Part shown: positions 26,393-35,151 of the stretch, one piece after another
How positions within the stretch are numbered: the stretch's first letter is position 1
How the letters are laid out: the number at the start of each line of letters is the position of its first letter
From: an uncultured Eubacteriales bacterium
Lineage (GTDB): Bacteria; Bacillota; Clostridia; Oscillospirales; Oscillospiraceae
Direction of reading: 5' to 3'
Length of the DNA stretch: 52,392 nucleotides
Assembly: GCA_900544295.1 (NCBI GenBank)
Contig: UQUO01000011.1
Span: forward strand, 1 to 52,392
The notes under the pieces: generated by a model
Databases searched by the model: none
Told to the model about the DNA's origin: nothing
What the model saw: only the letters and a program-made list of their open reading frames with translations
Made by a program: the position numbers and the translations under genes

Positions 26393-26740
26393 TTATTCCT
26401 TCTCAGCCACGACGACGGTGATGTGGCTGGTGCGCTTGTTGATGCGGAACATGCGTCCGTGCGCCCTCGGCTGGCCGCGCTTCAGGATGGGGCCGGCATC
26501 GACATAGGCCTGCTCGACGTAGAGCTTGGCCGGGTCCATCTCGAAGTTGTTCTCAGCGTTGGCAACGGCGCTCTTGAGCACCTTGACGACGTACTCGCAG
26601 CCGGCCTTCGGGGTGTTCTCCATGAGGGCCTGCGCGTAAGCGGCTTCCTTGCCGCGGATCATGTCGCAGATTATCTGCACCTTGCGGGGAGCGATGCGGA
26701 CGTACTTCGCCTGCGCCCGCGCAGTTTTCAGTTCTTCCAT
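26393..26740 (-). CDS. rplV: 50S ribosomal protein L22
   Basis: A 115-residue L22 whose loop reaches into the exit tunnel. KYVRIAPRKVQIICDMIRGK and RGQPRAHGRMFRI are conserved. It lies between rpsS and rpsC. Confidence 0.97.
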   Translation of the reverse strand: MEELKTARAQAKYVRIAPRKVQIICDMIRGKEAAYAQALMENTPKAGCEYVVKVLKSAVANAENNFEMDPAKLYVEQAYVDAGPILKRGQPRAHGRMFRINKRTSHITVVVAEKE

Positions 26741-26752
26741 GTCTTCTCCCCC

Positions 26753-27025
26753 TTACTTACCGGTCTTGCCGCCGGAGTGGCCGCGGAAGGTGCGGGTGGG
26801 CGCAAACTCGCCCAGCTTGTGGCCGACCATGTCCTCGGTGACGTAGACGGGAACGTGGCGGCGCCCGTCGTGAACGGCTATCGTATGCCCGACGAAGGAC
26901 GGGAATATCGTCGAGGCGCGGCTCCAGGTCTTCAGGACCTTCTTCTCGCCGGCCTTGTTGAGCTCATCGACGCGCTTCAGCAGCTCGGGAGCGGCGAAGG
27001 GGCCTTTCTTTATGCTTCTGCTCAT
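26753..27025 (-). CDS. rpsS: 30S ribosomal protein S19
   Basis: A 90-residue S19 of the small-subunit head: [32 protein letters not shown] and [14 protein letters not shown]. Length and position are standard. Confidence 0.97.
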   Translation of the reverse strand: MSRSIKKGPFAAPELLKRVDELNKAGEKKVLKTWSRASTIFPSFVGHTIAVHDGRRHVPVYVTEDMVGHKLGEFAPTRTFRGHSGGKTGK

Positions 27026-27040
27026 TTGCTGTTTCCCTCC

Positions 27041-27877
27041 TTACTTCGCGTTGCGGCGCTTGACGATGAACTTATCGGTCGGGTTCTTCGTCTTGCGGGT
27101 CTTGTAGCCCAGCGCCGGCTTGCCCCAAGGAGTGACGGGGCCGGGACGGCCGACAGGCGCCTTGCCCTCGCCGCCGCCGTGGGGGTGGTCACAGGGGTTC
27201 ATGACGGAGCCGCGCACCGTCGGGCGGATGCCCATGTGGCGCTTGCGGCCAGCCTTGCCGATGGAGACGTTGGCGTGGTCGATGTTGCCGACCTGGCCGA
27301 TGGTGGCCTTGCAGTTCATGCGGACCTTGCGCATCTCGCCGCTGGGCATACGGATGGTGGCCATGCCGCCTTCCTTCGCCATCAGCTGAGCGGCGACGCC
27401 GGCGGCGCGGACGAGCTGGGCGCCGCGGCCGGGGTAGAGCTCGATGTTGTGGATAACGGTGCCGACGGGGATGTTCTCAAGCGGCAGGCAGTTGCCCGGC
27501 TTGATGTCCGCGTTGGCGGAGCTCAGGATGGTGTCGCCGGCAGCGAGGCCGACAGGCGCGAGGATGTAGCGCCTCTCGCCGTCCTCGTACTCGACGAGCG
27601 CGATGAAAGCGGAGCGGTTCGGGTCGTACTCCAGGCGGAGGACCTTCGCGGCGGCGTCCATCTTGTCGCGCTTGAAGTCGATGACGCGGTACTTCCTGCG
27701 GTTGCCGCCGCCCTTGTGGCGGACGGTGATGCGGCCGTAGCTGTTGCGGCCGGAGTTCTTTTTCCTGACCTCTATGAGACCCTTCTCGGGCTTGGCGTGC
27801 TTATCGACTCCGTCGAAGCCGGACACGCTCATCTGGCGCCTTGCGGGGGTCGTGGGCCTGTAAGTTTTAATAGACAT
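27041..27877 (-). CDS. rplB: 50S ribosomal protein L2
   Basis: A 278-residue L2 required for subunit joining. The segment [16 protein letters not shown] carries the conserved functional His. It begins [15 protein letters not shown]. The order rplW, rplB, rpsS is conserved. Confidence 0.98.
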   Translation of the reverse strand: MSIKTYRPTTPARRQMSVSGFDGVDKHAKPEKGLIEVRKKNSGRNSYGRITVRHKGGGNRRKYRVIDFKRDKMDAAAKVLRLEYDPNRSAFIALVEYEDGERRYILAPVGLAAGDTILSSANADIKPGNCLPLENIPVGTVIHNIELYPGRGAQLVRAAGVAAQLMAKEGGMATIRMPSGEMRKVRMNCKATIGQVGNIDHANVSIGKAGRKRHMGIRPTVRGSVMNPCDHPHGGGEGKAPVGRPGPVTPWGKPALGYKTRKTKNPTDKFIVKRRNAK

Positions 27878-27892
27878 CTCTCATATCCTCCC

Positions 27893-28189
27893 TTACACCA
27901 TGCCCTCGAAGAGCTCGATGCCCTTGGAGTCCTCGCTCAGCTTCACGACGGCCTTCTTCCAGGTCTTCGTGTAGCCCTGCGGGTACGCGCCAGTGCGCTT
28001 CTTCTTGCCGTTCACCGTGGTGGTGGTGACGCGGATGACCTTCACGCCGAAGATCTCCTCAACGGCCTTCTTTATCTCGATCTTATTGGCATCCTTAGCG
28101 ACCTCAAAGGCATACTTCTTGATGTCGAGGTCCTCCATCGACTGCTCGGTGATGATGGGGCGGATGACGATATCGTACGCGGTGGCCAT
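27893..28189 (-). CDS. rplW: 50S ribosomal protein L23
   Basis: A 98-residue L23, the docking site for trigger factor and the signal recognition particle at the tunnel exit. It contains IRPIITEQSMEDL and VNGKKKRTGAYPQGYTKTWK. Its ATG overlaps the rplD stop by one nt (TGATG). Confidence 0.97.
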   Translation of the reverse strand: MATAYDIVIRPIITEQSMEDLDIKKYAFEVAKDANKIEIKKAVEEIFGVKVIRVTTTTVNGKKKRTGAYPQGYTKTWKKAVVKLSEDSKGIELFEGMV

Positions 28190-28812
28190 CAGGCGAACAC
28201 CTCCTCGATCTTCTGCAGCGCAGCCTTATCGACCACGAGCACACGGTTGTTGAGAATCTCATAAGCCGAGATGATGGTGGCGGTGGTGGTGGTCACGCCG
28301 GGGATGTTCCTGGCGGACTTCACAACGGCCTCGTCCACGTTCTCGGTGATGACCATGGCCTTGCCCTCGACGCCGATCTTCTTCAGGAACTCGGCAAAGG
28401 GCTTGGTCTTGATCTCCTCGACCTTCAGGCCGTCGATGACGAGGATGCTCTCCTCAGCAGCCTTGGCGCTCAGCGCGCTCTTCAGGGCCAGACGGCGGGT
28501 CTTCTTGGTGAGGGAGTAGCGGTAGTCGCGCGGCTTCGGAGCGAAAGCGACGCCGCCGTGACGCCACACGGGGCTTCCGGCGTAGCCGGCGCGGGCGCGG
28601 CCCGTGCCCTTCTGACGCCAGGGCTTCTTCGTGGTGTAGCTGACCTCGCCCTTGGTCAGGGCGCTCTGCGTGCCCTGGCGCTGGTTGGCGAGATAGTTCT
28701 TGACGGACGCATGGAGGACGGCCTCGTTGGGCTCTATGCCGAAAACGGCCTCGGAGAGCTCGTATTCGCCGACTTTGTCGCCTGCCATGTTGTAGATGAC
28801 TGCTTTAGGCAT
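28189..28812 (-). CDS. rplD: 50S ribosomal protein L4
   Basis: A 207-residue L4 with the tunnel-lining loop (KKPWRQKGTGRARAGYAGSP). In E. coli L4 represses its own S10 operon by attenuation and translational control. A hairpin followed by a T-run in the leader of this operon makes some leader control possible here, though L4 involvement is not shown. Confidence 0.97.
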   Translation of the reverse strand: MPKAVIYNMAGDKVGEYELSEAVFGIEPNEAVLHASVKNYLANQRQGTQSALTKGEVSYTTKKPWRQKGTGRARAGYAGSPVWRHGGVAFAPKPRDYRYSLTKKTRRLALKSALSAKAAEESILVIDGLKVEEIKTKPFAEFLKKIGVEGKAMVITENVDEAVVKSARNIPGVTTTTATIISAYEILNNRVLVVDKAALQKIEEVFA

Positions 28813-28829
28813 TTAACTCTCTCCTTTCT

Positions 28830-29528
28830 TTAGCCTCTGGCCGAACGCTTCTGCGGGTTCGTGCTGATGGTCGGGGTCGCGGGGCCCTTGCGGACGAACT
28901 TCTTGACGGAGTTCTTCAGGTACACGATGCCGCCCTTGGGGCCGGGGATCGCGCCGCGGACAACTATCATATTGAGCTCGGGGTCAACCTTCACAACGTC
29001 GAGGTTCTGAACGGTGACCTGCTCGACGCCCATGTGGCCGGCGCCGATCTTGCCCGGGAATATGCGGGAGGGGTCGGTGCTGCTGCCCATGGAGCCGGCG
29101 TGACGGTGGACAGGGCCGCCGCCGTGGCTGGTCGGGGTGCGCCCGGCGTTCCAGCGCTTCACGACGCCGGCGTAGCCGTGGCCCTTGCTGATGCCGGTGA
29201 CATCGACGCGCTCGCCCTCTTTGAAGACGTCGGCCTTCAGGACGTCGCCCACGTTCAGGGCGGAGCAGTCCTCAAGGCGGAACTCGTGCAGGTGCTTCAT
29301 CATGCCCACGCCGGCCTTCTCAAGGTGGCCCTTCTCAGGCTTGGTGAGCTTCTTGGCGGCGACTTCGCCGTAGCCGAGCTGGACGGAGTCGTAGCCTTCC
29401 TTGTCCGCCGTCTTCTTCTGGACGACGACGCAGGGGCCGGCCTCTATTACGGTGACCGGAACGACCTTGCCCGCCTCATCGAAGATCTGCGTCATGCCGA
29501 CCTTCCTGCCGATGATGGCTTTCTTCAT
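28830..29528 (-). CDS. rplC: 50S ribosomal protein L3
   Basis: A 232-residue L3 close to the peptidyl transferase centre. It starts [16 protein letters not shown] and contains [19 protein letters not shown] with the conserved glutamine position replaced by His in this motif. A gap of about 108 nt with a weak hairpin separates it from rpsJ. Confidence 0.97.
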   Translation of the reverse strand: MKKAIIGRKVGMTQIFDEAGKVVPVTVIEAGPCVVVQKKTADKEGYDSVQLGYGEVAAKKLTKPEKGHLEKAGVGMMKHLHEFRLEDCSALNVGDVLKADVFKEGERVDVTGISKGHGYAGVVKRWNAGRTPTSHGGGPVHRHAGSMGSSTDPSRIFPGKIGAGHMGVEQVTVQNLDVVKVDPELNMIVVRGAIPGPKGGIVYLKNSVKKFVRKGPATPTISTNPQKRSARG

Positions 29529-29636
29529 GTCTATTTCCTCCTAACGGTTATTGGTTGAGAGGCCTCTTGGACTTCCCAACATGACCCTGCCCGTTCACGC
29601 AAGTCGCGGGCAAATGGGTTATAAATAAGGTATCGC

Positions 29637-29951
29637 TCAGAGCTTTATCTCGATCTCGACGCCGGCGGGAAGCTCAAGGCTCATCAGGGCCTCAACGGTC
29701 TTCTGGGTCGGATTCATGATGTCGATAAGCCTCTTGTGGGTGCGGCGCTCGAACTGCTCACGGCTGTCCTTGTACTTGTGCACCGCGCGGAGAATGGTGA
29801 CGACCTCCTTCTTGGTCGGCAGGGGGATGGGGCCGGAGACCTTGGCCTCGGTGCGCTTGGCGGTCTCGACGATGGTCTCGGCTGCCTTGTCGATGAGCTG
29901 GTGGTCGTAGGCCTTGAGCCTGATGCGGATCATTTTCTTGTTTGCTGCCAT
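29637..29951 (-). CDS. rpsJ: 30S ribosomal protein S10
   Basis: A 104-residue S10, first gene of the cluster and also known as NusE in transcription antitermination. The start at 29951 ([18 protein letters not shown]) has AGGAGG 7 nt ahead; the frame is open further upstream but that sequence is the untranslated leader. [11 protein letters not shown] and the [12 protein letters not shown] end are conserved. Confidence 0.97.
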   Translation of the reverse strand: MAANKKMIRIRLKAYDHQLIDKAAETIVETAKRTEAKVSGPIPLPTKKEVVTILRAVHKYKDSREQFERRTHKRLIDIMNPTQKTVEALMSLELPAGVEIEIKL

Positions 29952-30050
29952 GTTTTTTCCTCCTGAATTCGTACTTAGGCGGCTTCCGCCGCCCAGTGGT
30001 ACGGTGAGCATTTTTTCATACACGTAACCGTGCGTATCAGGCCCCGCCCG

Positions 30051-30077
30051 AAAAACAAACCGGCTTTGTGGCCGGTT
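30051..30077 (-). terminator. Attenuator-like hairpin in the S10 operon leader
   Basis: On the minus strand AACCGGC, loop CACAAA and GCCGGTT are followed by TGTTTTT, the form of an intrinsic terminator. It lies roughly 160-185 nt after the predicted start of transcription and 100 nt before rpsJ. A terminator here would limit transcription of the whole ribosomal cluster unless an antiterminator forms. The ligand or protein involved is unknown. Confidence 0.6.
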
Positions 30078-30239
30078 CTCCCCCGTACAGGCGATATACG
30101 CCATGCACGAAAAAAGCTCAGCCGCCCGATTTCGCGCCCCGGATGGCCGGAAGCGCCGGACATACTCCACGGAAGTTACCGGCTTTTCGCCGCAATCTCC
30201 CGCTTCATCGCATAGTGCGCCCTTGGCAGGCGCTTAAGT

Positions 30240-30268
30240 AGAATACCAAAGACCGGGCAAGTTGTCAA
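30240..30268 (-). promoter_or_regulatory. Promoter of the S10-spc-alpha cluster
   Basis: On the minus strand TTGACA (30263-30268), a 17-bp spacer and TATTCT (30240-30245), preceded by A/T-rich tracts that could act as an UP element. The leader to rpsJ is about 280 nt long. Confidence 0.85.
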
Positions 30269-30326
30269 TAGCTTTTTTGGATTTTTGACAGAAAATTTCG
30301 CATTATTTTTGTGAAACTTGCGGGGC

Positions 30327-30358
30327 AAAAAACGGAGCCGGACTTTCGTCCGGCTCCG
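30327..30358 (-). terminator. Intrinsic terminator of the SLH-protein gene
   Basis: On the minus strand CGGAGCCGGAC, loop GAAA and the complement are followed by TTTTTT. It lies 15 nt beyond the stop codon and just upstream of the S10 promoter, insulating that operon. Confidence 0.92.
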
Positions 30359-30373
30359 CCTCAAAACAGGGGT

Positions 30374-32872
30374 TTACTTGGAGAGGAAGCGCATGATCAT
30401 GGCCGCAGCCTGCGCGCGGGTAGCAGTGGCGAGCGGAGTGAGAGCGCCGTTCTCGTCGCCCTCGGTGAGGCCAGACCCGCAGGCCCACTGGAAGGCGGAC
30501 ATCGCGTACTCGCTGATGCTGGTGGCATCGACGTAGCTCAGGATGTTGGTGCTCTCGCCCACGCTGACGTCATAGCCCTTTATCTGGGCGTAGCGGTACA
30601 GCATGGTGACGAGCTCCTGGCGGGTGATTGCCGCAGTCGGGTTCTCGCCGTCGGAGATGCCGTTGGTGATGACCCACTCCTGAGCCTTGGCGTACCAGCT
30701 GCTGCCGCCGGTGGTGTCAACGCCGCTCATGCGGGCGATGATGGTCCAGACCATCGCGCGGGTCAGCGTGTCGTTGGGCGCGAAGACGTAGGTGTCAACG
30801 CCGTCCATCAGCTTGTTCTCGTAGACGTACTTGACCGCGCTGTAGTACCAAGCGGAGCTGGAGACATCGTAGAACGGGAAGGTCGGGGTCTCAGGCTGCT
30901 CCGGCTGCTCCGGCTCGGGGACGTAGGGCGTGTCGGGGTGACGCACCCAGACGGCGGTGAAGGTCGTGTTGGCGGTGATGGTGACCTCCTGCAGCGCGCT
31001 ATAGGTCTTGCCATCGGAGCAAGCCCAGCCGAGGAAAGCGTAGCCGCTCTTTCTCGGGGCCGCGGGAAGGGTGACCGTGTCGCCAGATTTTACAACGCTA
31101 TACACGCTGCCGTCAACAGTGACTATGCAATTGCCCTTGGAAACGATGCTTCCTACCAGCTGGCCGTAAATTTCAGCAACGCCAGTTCCAAGATTGATGG
31201 CATTCGTCTTGTTGCCCCGGAGAATAACAGAGGAACTGGCATCAACATACAGGTTGAGAGGGGCGTTTTCATTATTAACGGTGTTAACATCCACATCATA
31301 ACTGGCCTTACTGTAAGTGGATTTAAACGGCAAATCGTCGCCGCTGTTTGTGATGGTTACAACACTGCCATTCTCGAAAGCAAACTTACCGCTGCCATTG
31401 GTGTTGAGGCAGAACAGCGCGCTCGTACCAACGTCATTCAGAGTTATACGGCTGTTATCAGCGGTCAGGCCATAGCAGCTGAACCCGTAATCTCCAACAC
31501 CGTTCATGGAAATCGTGCTGTCCTCAATGTTAAATACGCCGCCATTGGAGAAGTTTCCACGGTTGTTTTCGACCACGACGTAGGAGCCGATAATTTTGAC
31601 AGTGCTGCTGGCACCGCCGGGCATGACCGTGGCGCTTCTGATATCATTCAAAGTTACAACTGCGTTCTTAAAAGCAAGAGTGCTGTTACTTCTGATGTCG
31701 AAAGCTATGCTGTTAGTCTCATCGTCTTTACCGTTGACAGTAATATTAGCTCCGTCAAAAGTGAGCGTTTTGCCGTTGGATATTACAAAAAGGGTTTTGT
31801 CCAACTCATTAACAGTAATGGTACTTCCGTTGGCGCTTTTAATTACAAGGCTATTATCAATCGTATATGTATCAGCCGCAAGAGTGACATCCTGCAAAAG
31901 CGTTACGGTGTCGCCGTCTTTCGTAACGGCAGCAAGGGCGCTCTGGAGGCTGGTGTACTTGTCGCCATTGACCTCGGCAACAAAGTCTTCATCCTTAGCG
32001 AGGTCGCCGTTGGCGGTCTTGCTTATGGTCTCGTTTGCGGCCATGACTTTTACATAGTCAGATACCTCGCTTATACTTCCGCTCGCAAGAGCAGCTTTCG
32101 CAGCAGTTTCGGCGGCTCTGTTAGCCAGGTACGCCTTAAACACGACTACACCATATTCACTGGAAGTGGTCACGTTGCTGATAGTCACAGGGAACGCGCC
32201 GGTGGACGGAGCGGCCGCACCGCCATCACCCTTGGCAGCGCTGCCGAGGAGGATGACCGCAACATCGCTGTTGATTTTAACGTTCTCTATCAAAGCCGAC
32301 TCTATCGAAGCCGCGATTGGGGGGTTAACCCAATCATTGTTCTTAACATCCTTAGCCGCATCACCCTCGCCGTTGCGCTGGTTCAGCTTTATGGCGTTCT
32401 CACTATAAACGCCGGTGAAGGTGCTGTCCTTGATTACAACAGTGGCGTCAGTGACCTGGATAAGGTTCCAGTTGATGCCGTATGTGAGGCCAGTAGAACC
32501 AGCATTAAACGTGCAGCCTTCAATATAGAGCTCCTTGCAGTTGGACAGATACATGAATGAGGGATTAGCTTTGTCTTGAGCAGTGTTGCCCGTGAACTCG
32601 CAGTTAGTAATGGTCAGGTGCAGCTCGGGCGGGGTCTCCCAGCTCTGAACATTCGTCAGGTTGAAGCCGCTGCCGTCGAACTTCTGGCCGTCGATCTTCA
32701 GGTAAATGTCCTTACCGTTCCAACTGCCGTCAGCTATTGCCGTTTTATACGCGTCGACCGTGGTGAACGGGTTGTTTACCGTGCCATCCGGCCCATCCGC
32801 CAGCGCGGCGGCGGGGAGCAGGGACGCTACCATCAGCACAGCCAACAGCAGCGCCAGGATACTCTTCTTCAT
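30374..32872 (-). CDS. Secreted beta-helix protein with three C-terminal SLH domains
   Basis: An 832-residue exported protein. A signal peptide covers residues 1-25 (cleavage after ALA). Residues about 35-260 and 330-600 look like right-handed parallel beta-helix repeats of the pectate-lyase-like group (GSTITVNE, NGKTLTFDGANITVNG). Residues 606-642 resemble an InlB/Flg_new-type repeat (GYAFLGW, TFTAVW), followed by a Pro/Glu linker. Three SLH domains from residue 665 (WYYSAVKYVYENKLMDG) should bind pyruvylated secondary wall polymers. The central DNA is clearly less GC-rich than both ends. AGGAGG precedes the ATG. A surface adhesin or polysaccharide-binding role is inferred. Confidence 0.85.
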   Translation of the reverse strand: MKKSILALLLAVLMVASLLPAAALADGPDGTVNNPFTTVDAYKTAIADGSWNGKDIYLKIDGQKFDGSGFNLTNVQSWETPPELHLTITNCEFTGNTAQDKANPSFMYLSNCKELYIEGCTFNAGSTGLTYGINWNLIQVTDATVVIKDSTFTGVYSENAIKLNQRNGEGDAAKDVKNNDWVNPPIAASIESALIENVKINSDVAVILLGSAAKGDGGAAAPSTGAFPVTISNVTTSSEYGVVVFKAYLANRAAETAAKAALASGSISEVSDYVKVMAANETISKTANGDLAKDEDFVAEVNGDKYTSLQSALAAVTKDGDTVTLLQDVTLAADTYTIDNSLVIKSANGSTITVNELDKTLFVISNGKTLTFDGANITVNGKDDETNSIAFDIRSNSTLAFKNAVVTLNDIRSATVMPGGASSTVKIIGSYVVVENNRGNFSNGGVFNIEDSTISMNGVGDYGFSCYGLTADNSRITLNDVGTSALFCLNTNGSGKFAFENGSVVTITNSGDDLPFKSTYSKASYDVDVNTVNNENAPLNLYVDASSSVILRGNKTNAINLGTGVAEIYGQLVGSIVSKGNCIVTVDGSVYSVVKSGDTVTLPAAPRKSGYAFLGWACSDGKTYSALQEVTITANTTFTAVWVRHPDTPYVPEPEQPEQPETPTFPFYDVSSSAWYYSAVKYVYENKLMDGVDTYVFAPNDTLTRAMVWTIIARMSGVDTTGGSSWYAKAQEWVITNGISDGENPTAAITRQELVTMLYRYAQIKGYDVSVGESTNILSYVDATSISEYAMSAFQWACGSGLTEGDENGALTPLATATRAQAAAMIMRFLSK

Positions 32873-32925
32873 CTTACTTCTTCCTCCTAAGTATGTTTTT
32901 TAATGTATACGCAAACAATCGGTAT

Positions 32926-32969
32926 CGAGACAGACAGGGTCTGTCTCGGCACAAGGGGGTACCCCCTTG
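32926..32969 (-). other. Two hairpins in the leader of the SLH-protein gene
   Basis: CGAGACAGAC and its complement enclose AGG (32926-32948), and CAAGGGGGTACCCCCTTG (32952-32969) is a perfect 18-nt palindrome. Both would be in the untranslated leader, 50-100 nt before the start codon. They may protect the mRNA or reduce its transcription; no known riboswitch is recognised. Confidence 0.6.
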
Positions 32970-32982
32970 AACGTGCTAATTC

Positions 32983-33011
32983 ATAATAGCACCCAGCGAT
33001 GGATAATTCAA
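32983..33011 (-). promoter_or_regulatory. Promoter of the SLH-protein gene
   Basis: On the minus strand TTGAAT (33006-33011), 17 bp and TATTAT (32983-32988). The leader is about 105 nt and carries two hairpins. Confidence 0.65.
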
Positions 33012-33106
33012 GGATATTTTTGTTTTATTTTCAGGGATTCTTGTCAAACACTGTAAATTTCAACACTCGCACAGAAAATGTCCGTTAACGCCCGTCTCCG
33101 CCTGTC

Positions 33107-33135
33107 TTGACTTCGCCGCGGGCGCCTGCTACAAT
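33107..33135 (+). promoter_or_regulatory. Promoter of the BMP-type gene
   Basis: TTGACT (33107-33112), 17 bp, TACAAT (33130-33135). The expected transcript begins about 45 nt before the GTG start codon. Confidence 0.7.
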
Positions 33136-33186
33136 GGTCTCGAAAATGAATTATTCACTATTATATTTATAAAAGGAGGCGCCGCT

Positions 33187-35151
33187 GTGAATCAGTCGGA
33201 AGCCACTGTCCAATACGCCCAGGCCCTCAAGGCCGGGCAGAAGACCTACAAGGACTGCGTCCTCACCGGGCGCTACCCCTACCTTCAGATACTGGACGAG
33301 ATCCTCGACGACTCCATGGTCGCCGGCGTCGTGGACCTCGGCGTCATCAATATCCCCTCCGAGCAGATCGTCGGCACCAAGGGCGAGGGCCGGCGCACCG
33401 CTTTCGCCGCCGACTTCATGCCCCTGCTCTCCCCCGACAGCGAGTTCGCCGTCAAATGGACCGAGCTCTGCGCCGCCCACCTCAGCGACGAGGGCATACG
33501 TGACCCCGTCCGCTGCTACGAGTACATGGGCCGCTTCTACGTCCAGGAGGGCAACAAGCGCGTCAGCGTCCTCAAAAGCTTCCGCGCCCCCTCCGTCCCA
33601 GGCTATGTCACCCGCGTCATCCCCGCCTACTCCGACGACGAGGCCGTCGTCATCTACTACGAGTTCATGGACTTCTACCGCCTGAGCGGCATCTACCAGG
33701 TCTATTTCAGCCGCCGTGGCTCCTTCGCCAAGCTCCAGGCCGCCCTCGGCTTCGACCCCGACCACGTCTGGACCGAGGACGAGCGCCGCCGGTTCCAATC
33801 CGCTTTCCACTACTTCAAGGACGCCTTCTACAAGCTTGGCGGCAAGAAGCTGCCCATCACCGTGGCCGACGCCCTGCTCGTCTGGCTCAGCTACTACCCC
33901 ATTGGCTCCATCAAGGAGCTCACCGTCCCCGAAATAACCAAGACCCTCTCCGCCATCTGGTCAGACCTTAAGGCCAAGACCCAGGGCGAGCCCATCGAAG
34001 TCAGCACCGACGACGCCGAGGAGGCCCCCTCCAAAGGCATCCTCAACCGCATCTTCGGCTCCGTCTTCCTCCCGAACCACCTGAACGTCGCCTTCATAAA
34101 CCGCCCGGACCCCATCCACAGCAGCTGGATATCCGGTCACGACCTCGGCCGCCGCACCCTCGAGGCGGCCATGAGCCGCGAGGTCACCGTCCGCAGCTAC
34201 AACCTCGAACCCGACAGCGACGTGGACGCCGTCATGGAGCAGGCCGCCGAGGACGGCGCGCAGGTCGTCTTCGCCACCACCGCGCCCCTCATCTCCGCCT
34301 GCCGCAAGCTCGCCGCGCGTCATCCGGAGATAAAGGTACTCAACTGCTCCGTCGCCATGCCCTACCCCGGCGTGCGCACCTATTACTCCCGCATCTACGA
34401 GGGCAAGTTCATCACCGGCGCCATCGCCGGGGCGATGACGAAATCCGACCGCATCGGCTACATCGCCAGCAACCCCATCTTCGGCGTCCCCGCCGGGATC
34501 AACGCCTTCGCCCTCGGCGCCCGGCTCACGAACCCCAACGCCCGCGTGAGTCTCGCCTGGTCCTGCGTCAGCGAGGACCCCATCAGCGGCCTGCTGGAGC
34601 AGGGGGTTGACATAATATCCAACCGCGACATACCGACCCCGCGCCAGCCCCAGGGAAGCTGGGGTCTGTGCGCCGTCGAGCCCGGCAGGACACTCAGGCC
34701 TCTGGCCTCCCCCTACTGGGACTGGGGCAACTTTTATATCAGGCTCGTGTCCTCCATCCTCCACGGCGGCTGGGAGGCGCTGGACTACAAAAACAGCGGC
34801 AAGGCCGTCAACTACTGGTGGGGCATGCGCAGCGGCACCGTCGGCCTCAAGCTGGCGGACGACCTGCCCGACGGCGTGCGCAGCCTTGCAAACATCCTCT
34901 GCCAGGGCATAATCGACGGCACATTCACGGTCTTCCACCGCAAATACCGCTCCCAGGACGGCTCAATCGAGAGCGACGGCAACCGCTGGCTCAGCCCGGA
35001 GGACGTGCTGCACATGGACTGGCTCTGCGACTGCGTTGACGGCAGCCTCCCCGCCTATGACGAGCTTTTGCCGATGTCTCGCTCCATCGTGCGTCTCCAG
35101 GGCGTTTACCGCGAAAAGCTGCCGCCCGAAAAGGAGGGGCCGCTGCTGTGA
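33187..35151 (+). CDS. Cytoplasmic BMP-type periplasmic-binding-fold protein with ParB-like N-terminal region
   Basis: A 654-residue protein. The GTG start has AAAGGAGG 8 nt ahead. Residues about 45-135 include a ParB/sulfiredoxin-like segment, YMGRFYVQEGNKRVSVLK, in which GNKR is placed like the GxxR of ParB-type domains. After a helical middle part, residues from about 298 match the BMP/Med family of nucleoside- or lipoprotein-type binding proteins (LNVAFINRPDPIHSSWI, KFITGAIAGAMTKSDRIGY). It lacks a signal peptide and lipobox, and no permease is adjacent, so it is probably an intracellular sensor. The last codons overlap the next gene (GTGA). The ligand is unknown. Confidence 0.8.
   Translation: MNQSEATVQYAQALKAGQKTYKDCVLTGRYPYLQILDEILDDSMVAGVVDLGVINIPSEQIVGTKGEGRRTAFAADFMPLLSPDSEFAVKWTELCAAHLSDEGIRDPVRCYEYMGRFYVQEGNKRVSVLKSFRAPSVPGYVTRVIPAYSDDEAVVIYYEFMDFYRLSGIYQVYFSRRGSFAKLQAALGFDPDHVWTEDERRRFQSAFHYFKDAFYKLGGKKLPITVADALLVWLSYYPIGSIKELTVPEITKTLSAIWSDLKAKTQGEPIEVSTDDAEEAPSKGILNRIFGSVFLPNHLNVAFINRPDPIHSSWISGHDLGRRTLEAAMSREVTVRSYNLEPDSDVDAVMEQAAEDGAQVVFATTAPLISACRKLAARHPEIKVLNCSVAMPYPGVRTYYSRIYEGKFITGAIAGAMTKSDRIGYIASNPIFGVPAGINAFALGARLTNPNARVSLAWSCVSEDPISGLLEQGVDIISNRDIPTPRQPQGSWGLCAVEPGRTLRPLASPYWDWGNFYIRLVSSILHGGWEALDYKNSGKAVNYWWGMRSGTVGLKLADDLPDGVRSLANILCQGIIDGTFTVFHRKYRSQDGSIESDGNRWLSPEDVLHMDWLCDCVDGSLPAYDELLPMSRSIVRLQGVYREKLPPEKEGPLL

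Noticed and set aside
25871..28264. Long open frame antisense to several ribosomal protein genes
   Set aside because: It crosses several certain genes and intergenic ribosome sites, with Ala/Gly/Asp/Val composition typical of a shadow frame.
29952..30170. N-terminal extension of S10 or a leader peptide
   Set aside because: The in-frame extension has no homology to S10; MAANKK with its own AGGAGG is the normal start. No other convincing leader peptide with a ribosome site was seen.
32906..32914. Half of the sulfatase-type operator in the SLH-gene leader
   Set aside because: Only TATACGCAA is shared, without a matching second arm.
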